Below, one piece after another: positions 16,503-26,524 of a stretch of 62,199 nt of DNA; position 1 is the stretch's first letter; each line of letters starts with the position of its first letter. Location: contig JAGHUM010000031.1 in assembly GCA_018064855.1 (NCBI GenBank), positions 1 through 62,199 of the forward strand. The letters are read 5' to 3'. This stretch comes from Candidatus Physcocola equi. GTDB taxonomy: Bacteria > Bacteroidota > Bacteroidia > Bacteroidales > Paludibacteraceae. A model generated the notes under the pieces. It did no database searches and had not been told where the DNA came from. It saw only the letters and a list, made by a program, of their open reading frames with translations. The translations under genes were made by a program, and so were the position numbers.

Positions 16503-16617
16503 TTTAAATCAAAATTAAAGAGCCAAATTCGCCAAGTGCAGCCGCAATTGAGAGAGGTTAGGATGCAATTATACACACCTAGCAAATTCAAAGCTACAAG
16601 TTAAGTAAAAATAATAA

Positions 16618-17007
16618 TTAAACTCTACGTGTTTTAGGTGGTCGGCAGCCATTGTGTGGAAGTGGCGTAACGTCGATGATTTCAGTAACTTCGATACCTG
16701 CACCGTGCACTGTACGGATAGCAGATTCACGACCGTTACCTGGTCCCTTCACGTAAGCAACAACCTTTCTCAAACCAAGGTCGAACGCGATCTTAGCACA
16801 ATCCTGAGCTGCCATCTGAGCAGCATATGGAGTGTTCTTCTTAGAACCGCGGAAACCCATTTTACCAGCTGAAGACCAAGAAATGATCTGACCTTCTGAG
16901 TTAGCCAATGAAACGATGATATTGTTGAAAGATGAATGTACGTGCAGCTGACCGTTGGCGTCTACTTTTACAACCCTTTTTTTAGCTGCTACTGCTTTTT
17001 TTGCCAT
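16618..17007 (-). CDS. rpsK: 30S ribosomal protein S11
   Basis: A protein of 129 residues. Family motifs include [40 protein letters not shown] and [13 protein letters not shown]; the end is [11 protein letters not shown]11 forms part of the 30S platform near the mRNA exit. A basic N-terminal tail ([14 protein letters not shown]) precedes the core. It lies 29 bases after rpsM. Confidence 0.97.
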   Translation of the reverse strand: MAKKAVAAKKRVVKVDANGQLHVHSSFNNIIVSLANSEGQIISWSSAGKMGFRGSKKNTPYAAQMAAQDCAKIAFDLGLRKVVAYVKGPGNGRESAIRTVHGAGIEVTEIIDVTPLPHNGCRPPKTRRV

Positions 17008-17036
17008 ATTAACTTAAAATTGATAGCATTTATTTA

Positions 17037-17417
17037 TTACTTAGTTGCTTTCTTCTTGTTAGCAACAGTCTTTCTCCTACCCTTACGAGTACGAGAGTTG
17101 TTCTTAGTGCGCTGGCCTCTAACAGGCAAGCCCAAACGGTGACGAATACCTCTATAGCAACCGATGTCCATCAAACGTTTGATGTTCATCTGGATTTCAG
17201 AGCGAAGATCACCTTCAACTTTCCATTCAGCGCCAATAATCTCACGAATTTTAGCAGCCTGATCGTCAGTCCAATCTTTTACTTTGATGCTTTTATCAAC
17301 ACCAGCTTTTTCAAGAATTTGACAAGCAGCGCTACGGCCAATTCCGTAGATGTAAGTCAAACCGATTTCGCCACATTTATTCTGCGGCAAATCTACACCA
17401 ACTATTCTTATAGCCAT
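17037..17417 (-). CDS. rpsM: 30S ribosomal protein S13
   Basis: A protein of 126 residues, with [14 protein letters not shown] at the start, the helix-two-turn-helix region [14 protein letters not shown], and [20 protein letters not shown] in the tail. S13 is in the 30S head and contacts the 50S subunit and the P-site tRNA. The basic C-terminal end is typical. Confidence 0.97.
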   Translation of the reverse strand: MAIRIVGVDLPQNKCGEIGLTYIYGIGRSAACQILEKAGVDKSIKVKDWTDDQAAKIREIIGAEWKVEGDLRSEIQMNIKRLMDIGCYRGIRHRLGLPVRGQRTKNNSRTRKGRRKTVANKKKATK

Positions 17418-17453
17418 AAAATGTTTAAATTTTTTGCAAAAGTAATAAAAAAA

Positions 17454-17570
17454 TTAACCCTGACGCAATTTGAACTTAGGATTTTTTTTGTTAATAACAT
17501 AAAGACGTCCTTTTCTGCGTACGATTTTGCAGTCTGGAGTACGTTTTTTAAGAGAAGCTTTAACTTTCAT
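17454..17570 (-). CDS. rpmJ: 50S ribosomal protein L36, zinc-free form
   Basis: A 38-residue protein that starts [20 protein letters not shown] and ends KFKLRQG. It lies between infA and rpsM, its usual place. Zinc-type L36 has three Cys and one His; here only Cys14 remains and the other ligand positions are Thr, Asn and Phe-like residues. This is the C-minus form, which does not need zinc. Confidence 0.95.
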   Translation of the reverse strand: MKVKASLKKRTPDCKIVRRKGRLYVINKKNPKFKLRQG

Positions 17571-17583
17571 ATGTGTTTAATTA

Positions 17584-17802
17584 TTATTTGTACCTAAAGG
17601 AAATTCTACCTTTACTTAAGTCATAAGGAGACATCTCAACTTTGACTTTATCACCTGGTAAAATCTTGATATAGTGCATTCTCATCTTACCAGATATGTG
17701 TGCGATAATCTCGTGTCCGTTTTCCAGCTCAACTCTGAATTGGCAATTTGAAAGCGCCTCACGAATAGTACCGTCAAGTTCTATCGCTGTTTGTTTTGGC
17801 AT
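17584..17802 (-). CDS. infA: Translation initiation factor IF-1
   Basis: A protein of 72 residues, an S1/OB-fold: [39 protein letters not shown] and [19 protein letters not shown], ending [10 protein letters not shown]-1 occupies the 30S A site during initiation. It sits 5 bases after map, as in many spc operons. Confidence 0.98.
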   Translation of the reverse strand: MPKQTAIELDGTIREALSNCQFRVELENGHEIIAHISGKMRMHYIKILPGDKVKVEMSPYDLSKGRISFRYK

Positions 17803-17807
17803 AAAAA

Positions 17808-18575
17808 CTAAATCGTTTCAATAAATTCAAAAGATGATAAAATTTCTGCTTTTTCTATCCCTACTGCTACAGTATGTTCAAAATGGGCTGCAGGGCAATG
17901 ATCGGCTGTCCTAACCGTCCAGCCATCCTTATCGAAGGTTACATTTCGTTTACCCATGTTCACCATAGGCTCGATGGCAATCACCATTCCGCGCCTAAGC
18001 TTTATTCCGGAACCTTCGTTACCATAATTGCGAACAAGCGGCTCCTCATGTAATCTTCTACCTACACCGTGACCGGTGAATTCCCTTACAATGGAAAAAC
18101 CATTTGATTCAACCTCTTTCTGAATAACTGAGGATATATCACCCAGACGTCTGCCTTCAACAGCACACCCTATTCCACTATAAAGAGCAGCCTTGGTTGT
18201 CTTCAACAAGGCTGCTACCTTATTATCTTTTATAGGTCCCACTGAAAAAGTGAAACAAGAATCTCCGTGGAATCCGTTGACGCAAGCACCGCAATCAACA
18301 GAAATGATATCTCCGTCTTTCAGTTCGACATTATTTGGAATGCCGTGAATCACAACATCATTAACAGATGTACAGAGCGTATTAGGGAAACCATTGTATC
18401 CAAGGAAACTTGGTTCACCACCGTTATCTCTGATAAATTCCTCGGCAATATGATCGAGCTGAAGAGTAGTTACACCTGGTTTGATATATTTTCCAACTTC
18501 AGCGAGCGTTTTTGCGACAAGTTGATTACTCAGTCTTATCTGACCAATCTCCTCTTCCGTCTTAAGATATATCAT
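17808..18575 (-). CDS. map: Type I methionine aminopeptidase
   Basis: A protein of 255 residues. It removes the initiator Met from new proteins. Metal ligands are visible in order: Asp in DIISVDCGA, Asp in [10 protein letters not shown], His in [14 protein letters not shown], Glu in VIAIEPMVN and Glu in HFEHTVAV. A conserved His is in VVIHGIPN. There is no N-terminal zinc finger, so it is the short bacterial type. It lies between secY and infA; no adk gene is present at this position. Confidence 0.97.
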   Translation of the reverse strand: MIYLKTEEEIGQIRLSNQLVAKTLAEVGKYIKPGVTTLQLDHIAEEFIRDNGGEPSFLGYNGFPNTLCTSVNDVVIHGIPNNVELKDGDIISVDCGACVNGFHGDSCFTFSVGPIKDNKVAALLKTTKAALYSGIGCAVEGRRLGDISSVIQKEVESNGFSIVREFTGHGVGRRLHEEPLVRNYGNEGSGIKLRRGMVIAIEPMVNMGKRNVTFDKDGWTVRTADHCPAAHFEHTVAVGIEKAEILSSFEFIETI

Positions 18576-18585
18576 TCAGAAAAAA

Positions 18586-19917
18586 TTATTCAGCAACTTC
18601 TTCTAATGAACGTCCTTGAATACGACCGCCAGTCATCAAGCCATCGTAATTATGCATAACAAGATGACTCTCAATCTGCGCCATAGTATCGAGCACTACA
18701 CCGACCATGATAAGAAGTGATGTACCGCCAAAAAACTGTGCGAATTGAGTGTTAGCGCATAAAAAAGAACCAAGGATTGAAGGTAATATTGCCAAGAAAG
18801 CAAGGAATAATGCACCAGGCAAGGTGATACGCGACATGATTGTGTCGATATATTCTGCAGTTTCCGTACCTGGCAGAACTCCAGGGATGAAAGATCCTGA
18901 GCGTTTCATGTCTTCCGCCATTTGAGTAGGCTGTATGGTGATCGCTGTGTAGAAATACGTGAAAGCGATAATCAACAATGCGAACACAATATTGTAACCC
19001 CAGCCTCTGTAATCGAAATATTCTGTGAACTTAGTCGCAGCATCGTTTCCGAGCAAAGGAACAACAGCAAAAGGAATGAACATGATTGCCTGCGCAAAAA
19101 TGATTGGCATAACGTTAGCAGCATAGACCTTCAAAGGAAGATACTGACGCGCGCCATTCAATCTGGCTTTACCTGTCATCTGCTTCGCATATTCGAGAGG
19201 AACTCTTCTAACACCTTGAACAAGCAAAGCAGCCAATCCAATGACAACGAGCAACACAAGAATCTCAATGATAAACTTGATCAAACCGCCCGCGCCATTC
19301 AAACACAAAGCATACTCCTGGAACATAGCAGGGATGAGACGTGCAACAATACCGATCATGATAATGAAAGAAATACCATTACCGATACCCTTGTCTGTAA
19401 TACGCTCACCAAGCCACATGATAAACATGCTGGAGCCGCAAAGAATAATGGTTGAAGAGAACTTAAACCAGAAATCATGCGGTACAGCTTCAGGAGCCTG
19501 CATATAAAGGTTTACAAGGTAAGAAGGAGCCTGTAAAAGAAGTATGAAAACAGTTAAGTAGCGAGTGTACTGTGTTAACTGACGACGTCCGCTCTCACCA
19601 TCACGTTGTTTCTTTTTGAAAGAAGGAACAGCAACAGTAAGCAACTGAATAACGATGGATGCAGAGATGTAAGGCATCACACCCAATGCAAAAATCGAAG
19701 CCTGAGAGAAAGCGCCACCAGAGAACATGTTCAACAAAGCCATGATACCTGACTCACCTTGAGTCTTCAATGCTCCCAACTTTACAGGGTCCACGCCAGG
19801 CAAAACAATATAGTCACCTAGACGATAGATAAAAACAAAAAGGAGAGTAATGAGGATTCGATATCTCAAATCCTCAATTCTCCAAATGTTTACTAAAGTT
19901 TCTTTTAACTTTTTCAT
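18586..19917 (-). CDS. secY: Protein translocase subunit SecY
   Basis: A protein of 443 residues with about ten hydrophobic helices. Typical stretches include FVFIYRLGDYIVLPGVDP near the N-terminus, MFSGGAFSQASIFALGVMPY, GNGISFIIMIGI and the cytoplasmic loop VQGVRRVPLEYAKQM. SecY is the pore of the Sec translocon and inserts or exports proteins at the inner membrane. It follows rplO by 5 bases. Confidence 0.98.
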   Translation of the reverse strand: MKKLKETLVNIWRIEDLRYRILITLLFVFIYRLGDYIVLPGVDPVKLGALKTQGESGIMALLNMFSGGAFSQASIFALGVMPYISASIVIQLLTVAVPSFKKKQRDGESGRRQLTQYTRYLTVFILLLQAPSYLVNLYMQAPEAVPHDFWFKFSSTIILCGSSMFIMWLGERITDKGIGNGISFIIMIGIVARLIPAMFQEYALCLNGAGGLIKFIIEILVLLVVIGLAALLVQGVRRVPLEYAKQMTGKARLNGARQYLPLKVYAANVMPIIFAQAIMFIPFAVVPLLGNDAATKFTEYFDYRGWGYNIVFALLIIAFTYFYTAITIQPTQMAEDMKRSGSFIPGVLPGTETAEYIDTIMSRITLPGALFLAFLAILPSILGSFLCANTQFAQFFGGTSLLIMVGVVLDTMAQIESHLVMHNYDGLMTGGRIQGRSLEEVAE

Positions 19918-19922
19918 TATAA

Positions 19923-20372
19923 TTAATTCAAAGCTTCAACTTTACCGCCGGCTGCTTCAATAGCAGACTGAGCAGATTTTGAGAATGCATCAGCACTTAC
20001 AGTCAAAGCTGAAGTAACCTGACCATTACCCAAGATCTTAACCAAGTCGTTTTTGCCGATCAAGCCAGCTTCCTTAAGAACTTCTTTGTTGATAACAGTG
20101 ATGTTGTTTGCAGTAGCCAATGCCTGAAGATCCTCCAAGTTGACTGCTCTGTATTCAACACGGTTAACATTCTTGAAACCGAACTTAGGCAAGCGGCGAA
20201 CCAAAGGCATCTGACCACCTTCGAAGCCAATCTTATGAGAATAACCCGAACGTGAAGCAGCACCCTTATGACCACGTGTAGAAGTACCTCCGTAACCAGA
20301 ACCCTGGCCGCGGCCGAGTCTTCTTTTTCTATGGCTTGAACCTTTAGCAGGTGTTAAATTACTTAAATTCAT
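19923..20372 (-). CDS. rplO: 50S ribosomal protein L15
   Basis: A protein of 149 residues: MNLSNLTPAKGSSHRKRRLG, then the Gly/Arg-rich GRGQGSGYGGTSTRGHKGAA and GFEGGQMPLVRRLPKFGF. L15 is a late-assembling 50S protein with a long rRNA-binding arm. It lies upstream of secY in the usual order. Confidence 0.97.
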   Translation of the reverse strand: MNLSNLTPAKGSSHRKRRLGRGQGSGYGGTSTRGHKGAASRSGYSHKIGFEGGQMPLVRRLPKFGFKNVNRVEYRAVNLEDLQALATANNITVINKEVLKEAGLIGKNDLVKILGNGQVTSALTVSADAFSKSAQSAIEAAGGKVEALN

Positions 20373-20392
20373 GATGATCTTTTCTTTAACGA

Positions 20393-20587
20393 TTATTTAA
20401 CCTCTTCTACCTGAACCAAGTGAGAAACAACTCGGATCATGCCACGAACACAGGCATTGTCTTCCTGTTCAACTGGCTTACCACAAGTGCTAGTCATTTT
20501 CTTGAAACCAAGTGCTTCAAGTGTAGCTTTCTGACGAGCAGTGCAATCAATTGCGCTACGTACCTGTCTAATCAATAATTTTGCCAT
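20393..20587 (-). CDS. rpmD: 50S ribosomal protein L30
   Basis: A protein of 64 residues: MAKLLIRQVRSAIDCTARQK, TLEALGFKKM and RGMIRVVSHLVQVEEV, the L30 pattern of a small ferredoxin-like fold. It lies between rpsE and rplO. Confidence 0.96.
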   Translation of the reverse strand: MAKLLIRQVRSAIDCTARQKATLEALGFKKMTSTCGKPVEQEDNACVRGMIRVVSHLVQVEEVK

Positions 20588-20592
20588 AATGC

Positions 20593-21117
20593 TTATCCTT
20601 TAAACACTTTATCCAATGAAACACCACGGTTCTGAGCTACTGTATAAGCATCGCGCAACTGAGAGAGAGCGATCATAGTAGCTTTAACAAGGTTATGAGG
20701 GTTAGATGAGCCCTTAGACTTTGCAAGGACATCCTTCACACCAGCGCTTTCAAGCACGGCACGCATAGCACCACCGGCTTTAAGACCAGTACCTTCAGAT
20801 GCAGGGATCAAAATCACTTCAGAACCACTGAACTTTGCAACCTGTTCGTGAGGAATAGTACCCTTCAAGAGAGGAATCTTGATGAGATTCTTCTTTGCAG
20901 CGTCGATACCCTTTTCGATTGCAGCAGTCGCATCGTTAGCCTTACCAAGGCCAAAACCTACTCTACCTTTGCCGTCGCCAGCGACCATGATGGCAGCGAA
21001 TGTGATCGCACGACCACCCTTAGTCACCTTAGTCACACGATTGAGTGCAACCATGTGCTCAATCATAGTTGATTCAGCAGGGACGTTTGTTTGCTTAGTA
21101 TTATTCTTTTCAGCCAT
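20593..21117 (-). CDS. rpsE: 30S ribosomal protein S5
   Basis: A protein of 174 residues. The N-terminal double-stranded-RNA-binding-like domain has [20 protein letters not shown] and [20 protein letters not shown]; the C-terminal domain has [20 protein letters not shown] and [13 protein letters not shown]5 affects decoding accuracy and forms part of the mRNA entry. Confidence 0.97.
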   Translation of the reverse strand: MAEKNNTKQTNVPAESTMIEHMVALNRVTKVTKGGRAITFAAIMVAGDGKGRVGFGLGKANDATAAIEKGIDAAKKNLIKIPLLKGTIPHEQVAKFSGSEVILIPASEGTGLKAGGAMRAVLESAGVKDVLAKSKGSSNPHNLVKATMIALSQLRDAYTVAQNRGVSLDKVFKG

Positions 21118-21123
21118 AACCTT

Positions 21124-21534
21124 TTAAAATTTAAGACCAGCCTTACGAGCTGCATCAGCAAGCTCCTGGACTCTGCCGTGATACAAATAACCATTACGAT
21201 CAAAAACAACCTCAGTGATTCCGGCTGCAAGAGCGTTCTTGGCGATAAGTTCGCCAACCTTAGCGGCCTGCTCCTTCTTAGTGATCTTACCAGTCTCACC
21301 AAGTGAAAGAGAAGATGCAGAAGCCAAAGTCTTGCTGCTGAAAACAGTGATAGTCTTCTCAACTTTATCGTTGTGCTTTACCTCAAACTCATGAGCGTAA
21401 GTGTCATCAACGATCTGAGCGTAAATCTGCTTGTTGCTACGGAAAACCGACAAGCGAGGTCTGCTTGCAGTACCCGAAATCTTCTTACGGATGCTCAGTT
21501 TTATCTTGTTTCTTCTTTGAATTTTGTCGAACAT
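21124..21534 (-). CDS. rplR: 50S ribosomal protein L18, with an internal insertion
   Basis: A protein of 136 residues. The ATG at 21534 gives [20 protein letters not shown], the usual L18 start, and lies 22 bases after rplF; a longer frame that overlaps rplF is rejected. Family motifs [36 protein letters not shown] and [14 protein letters not shown] are present. L18 is usually 112-120 residues; the extra ~20 lie after IVDD ([18 protein letters not shown]), in the sheet region. L18 carries 5S rRNA into the 50S subunit. Confidence 0.95.
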   Translation of the reverse strand: MFDKIQRRNKIKLSIRKKISGTASRPRLSVFRSNKQIYAQIVDDTYAHEFEVKHNDKVEKTITVFSSKTLASASSLSLGETGKITKKEQAAKVGELIAKNALAAGITEVVFDRNGYLYHGRVQELADAARKAGLKF

Positions 21535-21556
21535 AATAAAAACTAGTTTACGTGTA

Positions 21557-22111
21557 TTACTTAGCGCCAGCAGACTTACCAGCTTTTCTGCGGATCTGTT
21601 CACCGACGAATTTGATACCCTTACCCTTGTAAGGTTCAGGCATACGGAAAGAACGAATCTTTGCGCAGATCTGACCGATGAGCTGTTTGTCAGCACATTC
21701 AAGAGTAAGAAGTGGGTTCTGGTTTCTTTCGCTCTTAGTTTCAACCTTTACTTCAGCTGGGAGCTGGAAGTAGATAGCGTGAGAGTAACCAAGTGAGAAC
21801 TCAATTACGTTGCCGTTGTTAGAAACACGGTAACCTACGCCGACAAGTTCAAGTTCTTTCTTGTAACCTGCAGAAACACCAACGACCATGTTGTTCACAA
21901 GTGAACGATACAAGCCGTGGAGTGCCTTGTTGGTTTTCTCATCGTTTTCACGGGTGAATTCGATAGAACCATCTTCCACTTTAATTGCGATGCGTGGGTC
22001 AACCTTTTGTGAAAGTTCACCTTTAGGGCCCTTTACAGTAATAGTGTTATCTTTAACAGAAACTGTAACTCCACTTGGGATAGAGATTGGTAATTTACCT
22101 ATTCTTGACAT
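21557..22111 (-). CDS. rplF: 50S ribosomal protein L6
   Basis: A protein of 184 residues: [52 protein letters not shown] and the C-terminal [24 protein letters not shown]6 sits near the GTPase centre of the 50S subunit. Confidence 0.97.
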   Translation of the reverse strand: MSRIGKLPISIPSGVTVSVKDNTITVKGPKGELSQKVDPRIAIKVEDGSIEFTRENDEKTNKALHGLYRSLVNNMVVGVSAGYKKELELVGVGYRVSNNGNVIEFSLGYSHAIYFQLPAEVKVETKSERNQNPLLTLECADKQLIGQICAKIRSFRMPEPYKGKGIKFVGEQIRRKAGKSAGAK

Positions 22112-22129
22112 ATTACAATTCCTCCTAAA

Positions 22130-22525
22130 TTAATAAACATAACACAATACTTCGCCACCAACCTTCAGCTCACGAGCGTCCTTGTCAGTAATAACACCCT
22201 TAGAAGTTGAAACGATAGCGATACCGAGACCATTCAACACGCGAGGCATATCTTTGTAGCCAGTGTACTTACGTAAACCTGGAGTAGAAACGCGTTCAAG
22301 GTTGCGGATGGCATTAACCTTGTTTGCTGCGTCATACTTCAACGCGATTTTAATTGTTCCCTGAGGTCCGTCCTCAACAAACTTGTAATTCAAGATATAG
22401 CCCTTATCGAGCAAAATCTTGGTAATTTCTTTCTTCAAGTTCGATGCAGGAACTTCAAGAACTCTGTGCTTAGCGCGGATAGCATTCCGCAATCTAGTCA
22501 GAAAATCAGCTATTGGATCTGTCAT
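22130..22525 (-). CDS. rpsH: 30S ribosomal protein S8
   Basis: A protein of 131 residues: [20 protein letters not shown], the middle [20 protein letters not shown] and a final [10 protein letters not shown]8 binds the central domain of 16S rRNA; in E. coli it also represses the spc operon. Confidence 0.97.
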   Translation of the reverse strand: MTDPIADFLTRLRNAIRAKHRVLEVPASNLKKEITKILLDKGYILNYKFVEDGPQGTIKIALKYDAANKVNAIRNLERVSTPGLRKYTGYKDMPRVLNGLGIAIVSTSKGVITDKDARELKVGGEVLCYVY

Positions 22526-22581
22526 ATAAATGAAAATTAAATTGATCAGGAGACCCTGACAATATTTAAAAAACTCTTAAA

Positions 22582-22851
22582 TTACCAGCTTGCTTTCTTA
22601 ACACCAGGGATAAGACCAGCTGAAGCCATCTCACGGAATTGGATACGCGAGATGCCAAACACACGCATGTAGCCACGTGGACGACCGGTAAGCTTGCAAC
22701 GGTTGTGTGCACGAACTGGACACGCATTCTTAGGCAGAGCCTGAAGAGCCTGGTAGTCACCAGCCTTCTTCAGTTCAGCCCTCTTTTCAGCGTATTTGGC
22801 GATGAGCTTTGCGCGCTTCACTTCACGCGCTTTCATTGATTCTTTTGCCAT
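22582..22851 (-). CDS. rpsN: 30S ribosomal protein S14
   Basis: A protein of 89 residues: [20 protein letters not shown], then [20 protein letters not shown] and [17 protein letters not shown]. This is the long form of S14 without the two CxxC pairs of the short zinc-binding form. Confidence 0.97.
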   Translation of the reverse strand: MAKESMKAREVKRAKLIAKYAEKRAELKKAGDYQALQALPKNACPVRAHNRCKLTGRPRGYMRVFGISRIQFREMASAGLIPGVKKASW

Positions 22852-22856
22852 CTATT

Positions 22857-23399
22857 TTATTTTTTAAAAGGTAAACCGAATTCTTTCAAAAGAGCGAATC
22901 CTTCTTCATCAGTTTTCGCTGAGGTTACAAAGGTAATATTCATTCCCAACATATGCGATATAGAATCGATATTAATTTCAGGGAAAATGATCTGTTCTTC
23001 GATACCGAGGGTGTAATTACCCATTCCATCGAACTTAGACTGGATACCTTTGAAGTCGCGGATACGTGGGAGAGCCACACGAACCAAACGCTCCAAGAAT
23101 TCGTACATCTTCTCGCGGCGAAGAGTTACACGAGCGCCGATAGGCACTTTCTTACGCAACTTGAAGTTTGAAATATCTTTCTTAGACACGGTAGGCACAG
23201 CCTTCTGACCAGTGATCAAAGTGAGCTCAGCAAGAGCTTCCTCAATGATCTTCTTGTCATCCACAGCCTTACCAAGACCTTCATTGATAACAATCTTCTC
23301 AAGCACTGGCACCTGCATTACTGAAGTGTAGCCAAACTGCTTAGTAAGAGCTGGAACGATACGCTCTGCGTATTCTTTCTTCAAACTTGCTGTATTCAT
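22857..23399 (-). CDS. rplE: 50S ribosomal protein L5
   Basis: A protein of 180 residues: [55 protein letters not shown] and [16 protein letters not shown]5 holds 5S rRNA in the central protuberance. Its start overlaps the rplX stop by four bases. Confidence 0.97.
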   Translation of the reverse strand: MNTASLKKEYAERIVPALTKQFGYTSVMQVPVLEKIVINEGLGKAVDDKKIIEEALAELTLITGQKAVPTVSKKDISNFKLRKKVPIGARVTLRREKMYEFLERLVRVALPRIRDFKGIQSKFDGMGNYTLGIEEQIIFPEINIDSISHMLGMNITFVTSAKTDEEGFALLKEFGLPFKK

Positions 23400-23728
23400 T
23401 TCTTAACCTCCGCGTCTTTAATAACTTCACCTGTGCTCTTAGCATAACGAACGTTCTTGCCATCAACCACCTTACGGCCTACACGAGTTGGCTTGCCGTT
23501 AGCGTCAACTGGGTTCAAGTTCGAGATGTGGATAGGAGCTTCAATTTCGATGATACCACCCTGTGGGTTCTGGGCACTTGGCTTAGCACTTTTCTTAACC
23601 ATGTTCATGCCCTTAACAATAGCGCGCTGTTCTTTAACCAACACTTTGATGACTTCGCCAACCTTGCGCTTGTCCTTACCGGTGTTGATATAAACCATAT
23701 CGCCTTTTTTTATGTGCAATTTAGTCAT
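23396..23728 (-). CDS. rplX: 50S ribosomal protein L24
   Basis: A protein of 110 residues: [20 protein letters not shown] begins the KOW motif, followed by [20 protein letters not shown] and [12 protein letters not shown]24 starts 50S assembly near the exit tunnel. Confidence 0.97.
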   Translation of the reverse strand: MTKLHIKKGDMVYINTGKDKRKVGEVIKVLVKEQRAIVKGMNMVKKSAKPSAQNPQGGIIEIEAPIHISNLNPVDANGKPTRVGRKVVDGKNVRYAKSTGEVIKDAEVKK

Positions 23729-23748
23729 ATTTCCTAGTAATTGAAAAA

Positions 23749-24114
23749 TTAAAGAACTTCAGGAGCCAATGAAATGATCTTCATGTTTGTAGCACGAAGT
23801 TCACGAGCAACCGGACCGAAAATACGGCTGGCTCTCATTTCACCTGCACCGTTTAATAATACGCATGCATTGTCATCAAAACGGATGTAAGAACCGTCTG
23901 CACGACGGATTTCTTTTTTGGTTCTAACAACCACAGCCTTTGATACGGTACCCTTCTTCATTTCGCTTGAAGAGAGGACGTCTTTCACTGTTACTACAAT
24001 GATGTCACCTACAGAAGCATAGCGCTTGCCAGTACCGCCGAGTACGCGGATGCACAATGCTGACTTGCCGCCGCTGTTGTCGGCAATGTTCAATCTAGAT
24101 TCTTGCTGTATCAT
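23749..24114 (-). CDS. rplN: 50S ribosomal protein L14
   Basis: A protein of 121 residues: [52 protein letters not shown] and GPVARELR. L14 is among the most conserved 50S proteins and helps form an intersubunit bridge. Confidence 0.98.
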   Translation of the reverse strand: MIQQESRLNIADNSGGKSALCIRVLGGTGKRYASVGDIIVVTVKDVLSSSEMKKGTVSKAVVVRTKKEIRRADGSYIRFDDNACVLLNGAGEMRASRIFGPVARELRATNMKIISLAPEVL

Positions 24115-24119
24115 ATTAT

Positions 24120-24371
24120 TTACTTAGCTCTTTCTACGATTTGGATCAATCTCCATCTTTTTGACTTGCTCAATGGACGAGTTTCCATGATGCGAACAAC
24201 ATCGCCTACATTACACTCGTTCTTCTCGTCGTGAGCGTGATATTTTTTTGTCTTGCTGACGAATTTTCCGTAAATAGGGTGTTTCTCCTTATAGATGGTC
24301 GAAACAGTGATGGTCTTGTCCATCTTGTTGCTTGAAACAACTCCCTGACGTACTTTTCTTAAGTTTCTCAT
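24120..24371 (-). CDS. rpsQ: 30S ribosomal protein S17
   Basis: A protein of 83 residues, an OB-fold: [35 protein letters not shown] and [20 protein letters not shown]. It binds the 5' domain of 16S rRNA. Confidence 0.97.
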   Translation of the reverse strand: MRNLRKVRQGVVSSNKMDKTITVSTIYKEKHPIYGKFVSKTKKYHAHDEKNECNVGDVVRIMETRPLSKSKRWRLIQIVERAK

Positions 24372-24387
24372 AAAATCAAGCTCAATT

Positions 24388-24585
24388 TTATTTGTTATTC
24401 AATTCTCTAGCACGAAGCTCACCCATCATACGGGCAATGTCCTTACGAGCTTCCTTCAAGCTTGAAGGGTTAGCAAGAGGAGCGACAGCGTGCTGCAGCT
24501 TCTTAACATTGAGGTCCTTGACTGCGGCTTCCAATTTTGCTTGGAGATCCTTATCTGACAATTCTTTTAATTCTGCTGCTTTCAT
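24388..24585 (-). CDS. rpmC: 50S ribosomal protein L29
   Basis: A protein of 65 residues, two helices: [20 protein letters not shown] and a second helix with [21 protein letters not shown]29 is next to the exit tunnel and helps dock signal recognition particle and trigger factor. Confidence 0.96.
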   Translation of the reverse strand: MKAAELKELSDKDLQAKLEAAVKDLNVKKLQHAVAPLANPSSLKEARKDIARMMGELRARELNNK

Positions 24586-24588
24586 ACG

Positions 24589-25020
24589 TTACGCGTTTTT
24601 AAAATCATAATCACGGCGAACAACGAACTTAGTAGCTACTGGAAGTTTCTGAGCTGCGAGGCGGAGAGCTTCTTTAGCAACTTCGTAAGGAACACCTTCA
24701 ACTTCGATGATGATACGTCCTGGGGTTACAGTGGCAACGAAACCTTCTGGGTTACCTTTACCTTTACCCATACGTACATCCAACGGTTTCTTAGTGATTG
24801 GTTTGTCAGGGAAGATTCTAATCCAAATCTGACCTTCACGGTTCATATAACGAGTAACGGCAACACGGGCAGCTTCAATCTGACGGCCAGTGATCCATCT
24901 TCTTTCGTCCAAGACCTTAATACCGAATGAGCCGAATGCAAGCTGATTACCACGCTGAGCGTTACCTTTCAGTCTGCCCTTCTGCCATCTTCTGAACTTG
25001 GTTTTCTTAGGTTGTAACAT
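24589..25020 (-). CDS. rplP: 50S ribosomal protein L16
   Basis: A protein of 143 residues: [59 protein letters not shown] and [18 protein letters not shown]16 lines the tRNA accommodation path in the A site. Confidence 0.98.
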   Translation of the reverse strand: MLQPKKTKFRRWQKGRLKGNAQRGNQLAFGSFGIKVLDERRWITGRQIEAARVAVTRYMNREGQIWIRIFPDKPITKKPLDVRMGKGKGNPEGFVATVTPGRIIIEVEGVPYEVAKEALRLAAQKLPVATKFVVRRDYDFKNA

Positions 25021-25038
25021 TTTCTAACAATTGAAAAA

Positions 25039-25776
25039 TTAAACGGACTGTTTTTTCTTTTTTCTGCTAAAGCCTTTGTTACCACCACGGTCATTATTGA
25101 ATGAGCGGCCGTTGTCTTTAGCAGCAGTAAAGTTAGGAGCAAGGTCCTTCTTACCATAAACTTCACCACGGCAGATCCATACCTTGATACCGATCAAACC
25201 TACCTTAGTGAGAGCTTCGGTTGCACAGTAGTCGATGTCTGCACGAAGAGTGTGAAGTGGAGTTCTACCCTCTTTAAACATTTCGCTACGAGCGATTTCA
25301 GCACCGTTCAAACGGCCAGAAACCTGCACTTTGATACCTTCAGCACCAAGACGCATTGCAGAAGCGATGGCCATGCGGGCAGCACGCTTGTAAGCAATCT
25401 TACCTTCGATCTGACGAGCGATGTTGTTACCAACGATCACAGCGTCGAGTTCAGGTTTCTTCACTTCGAAGATGTTGATCTGAACATCTTTGTCGGTGAT
25501 GTCTTTCATTTCTTCCTTGAGCTTGTCAACTTCCTGACCACCCTTGCCGATGATGATACCTGGGCGAGCGGTGCAGATAGTGATAGTAACAAGCTTAAGA
25601 GTGCGTTCGATAACGATCTTTGAAACACTAGCCTTAGCGAGACGAGTTTCGAGATACTTTCTGATCTTTGAGTCTTCAAGAATAGTATCACCGAAGTTCT
25701 TACCGCCGAACCAGTTAGAGTCCCAACCTTTGATGATACCCAAACGGTTAGCAATCGGATTAATCTTCTGTCCCAT
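25039..25776 (-). CDS. rpsC: 30S ribosomal protein S3
   Basis: A protein of 245 residues: [20 protein letters not shown], a KH domain with [20 protein letters not shown], and a C-terminal domain with [20 protein letters not shown]. The tail is basic ([10 protein letters not shown]). S3 helps form the mRNA entry helicase. Its start overlaps the rplV end by 17 bases. Confidence 0.97.
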   Translation of the reverse strand: MGQKINPIANRLGIIKGWDSNWFGGKNFGDTILEDSKIRKYLETRLAKASVSKIVIERTLKLVTITICTARPGIIIGKGGQEVDKLKEEMKDITDKDVQINIFEVKKPELDAVIVGNNIARQIEGKIAYKRAARMAIASAMRLGAEGIKVQVSGRLNGAEIARSEMFKEGRTPLHTLRADIDYCATEALTKVGLIGIKVWICRGEVYGKKDLAPNFTAAKDNGRSFNNDRGGNKGFSRKKKKQSV

Positions 25777-26203
25777 CTTCTGCTGTGTTTTTAGTTTCTT
25801 TAGCTATTTTTTTGTCCATTGTTTCCACGAACAAAGTTACGTGGTTAGAGCGTTTACGGATTCTATATCCACGGCCCTGAGGAGCAGTGCGAAGGCGTTT
25901 GAGCATGCCAGCACCGTCAACGTAAATGTTAGAAACATAAAGGTCGCCAGTTTCCATCTTCTGTTCAGTCTTCTGTTCCCAGTTATTGATAGCAGAGAGC
26001 AAAAGCTTTTCAAGACGGTTTGAAGCTTCCTTAGCGGAATACTTAAGCACTGCGAGTGCCTTAGTAGCTTCCATGCCGCGAATCATATCAGCAACGAGAC
26101 GCATTTTGCGAGGCGAGGTAGGAACGTCGTTCAACTTAGCGAAGTAAACGCTCTTGTTGGCCTCCTTGCGCGCATCAGCTGCTTTTTGTTTTCTGTTAGC
26201 CAT
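25760..26203 (-). CDS. rplV: 50S ribosomal protein L22
   Basis: A protein of 147 residues: [38 protein letters not shown] and [20 protein letters not shown] form the core with its long hairpin into the exit tunnel. Extensions of about 25 residues at the N-terminus and about 20 at the C-terminus exceed the usual ~110-residue family length. The C-terminal extension overlaps rpsC by 17 bases. Confidence 0.96.
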   Translation of the reverse strand: MANRKQKAADARKEANKSVYFAKLNDVPTSPRKMRLVADMIRGMEATKALAVLKYSAKEASNRLEKLLLSAINNWEQKTEQKMETGDLYVSNIYVDGAGMLKRLRTAPQGRGYRIRKRSNHVTLFVETMDKKIAKETKNTAEDGTED

Positions 26204-26234
26204 ATTTAAATTTCTTTATTCTTTTTATAACGGA

Positions 26235-26501
26235 TTACTTTCTATTGTTACCGTGGCCGCGGAAGTTGCGAGTCATAGAGAACTCACCAAGCTTGTGACC
26301 TACCATGTTTTCAGTAACAAAAACGGGAATAAACTTATTACCGTTGTGGACTGCGATTGTGTGGCCCACGAAGTCAGGCGAGATCATTGAGGCACGAGAC
26401 CAAGTCTTGATTACAGACTTCTTACCGCTCTCGTTCATCGCCAAAACCTTCTTCTCGAGCTTAACCTCGATGTACGGACCTTTTTTAAGTGATCTACTCA
26501 T
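26235..26501 (-). CDS. rpsS: 30S ribosomal protein S19
   Basis: A protein of 88 residues: [40 protein letters not shown], and [18 protein letters not shown]. It is in the 30S head with S13. Confidence 0.98.
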   Translation of the reverse strand: MSRSLKKGPYIEVKLEKKVLAMNESGKKSVIKTWSRASMISPDFVGHTIAVHNGNKFIPVFVTENMVGHKLGEFSMTRNFRGHGNNRK

Positions 26502-26524
26502 AAAATACCTTAGTTAGATGATGA

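Noticed and set aside
18922-19455. 177-codon plus-strand frame opposite secY
   Set aside because: Low-complexity Asn/Arg composition and no motif; secY on the other strand is unambiguous.
21535-21744. Upstream extension of L18
   Set aside because: It overlaps rplF in another frame and the normal L18 start with ATG is at 21534.
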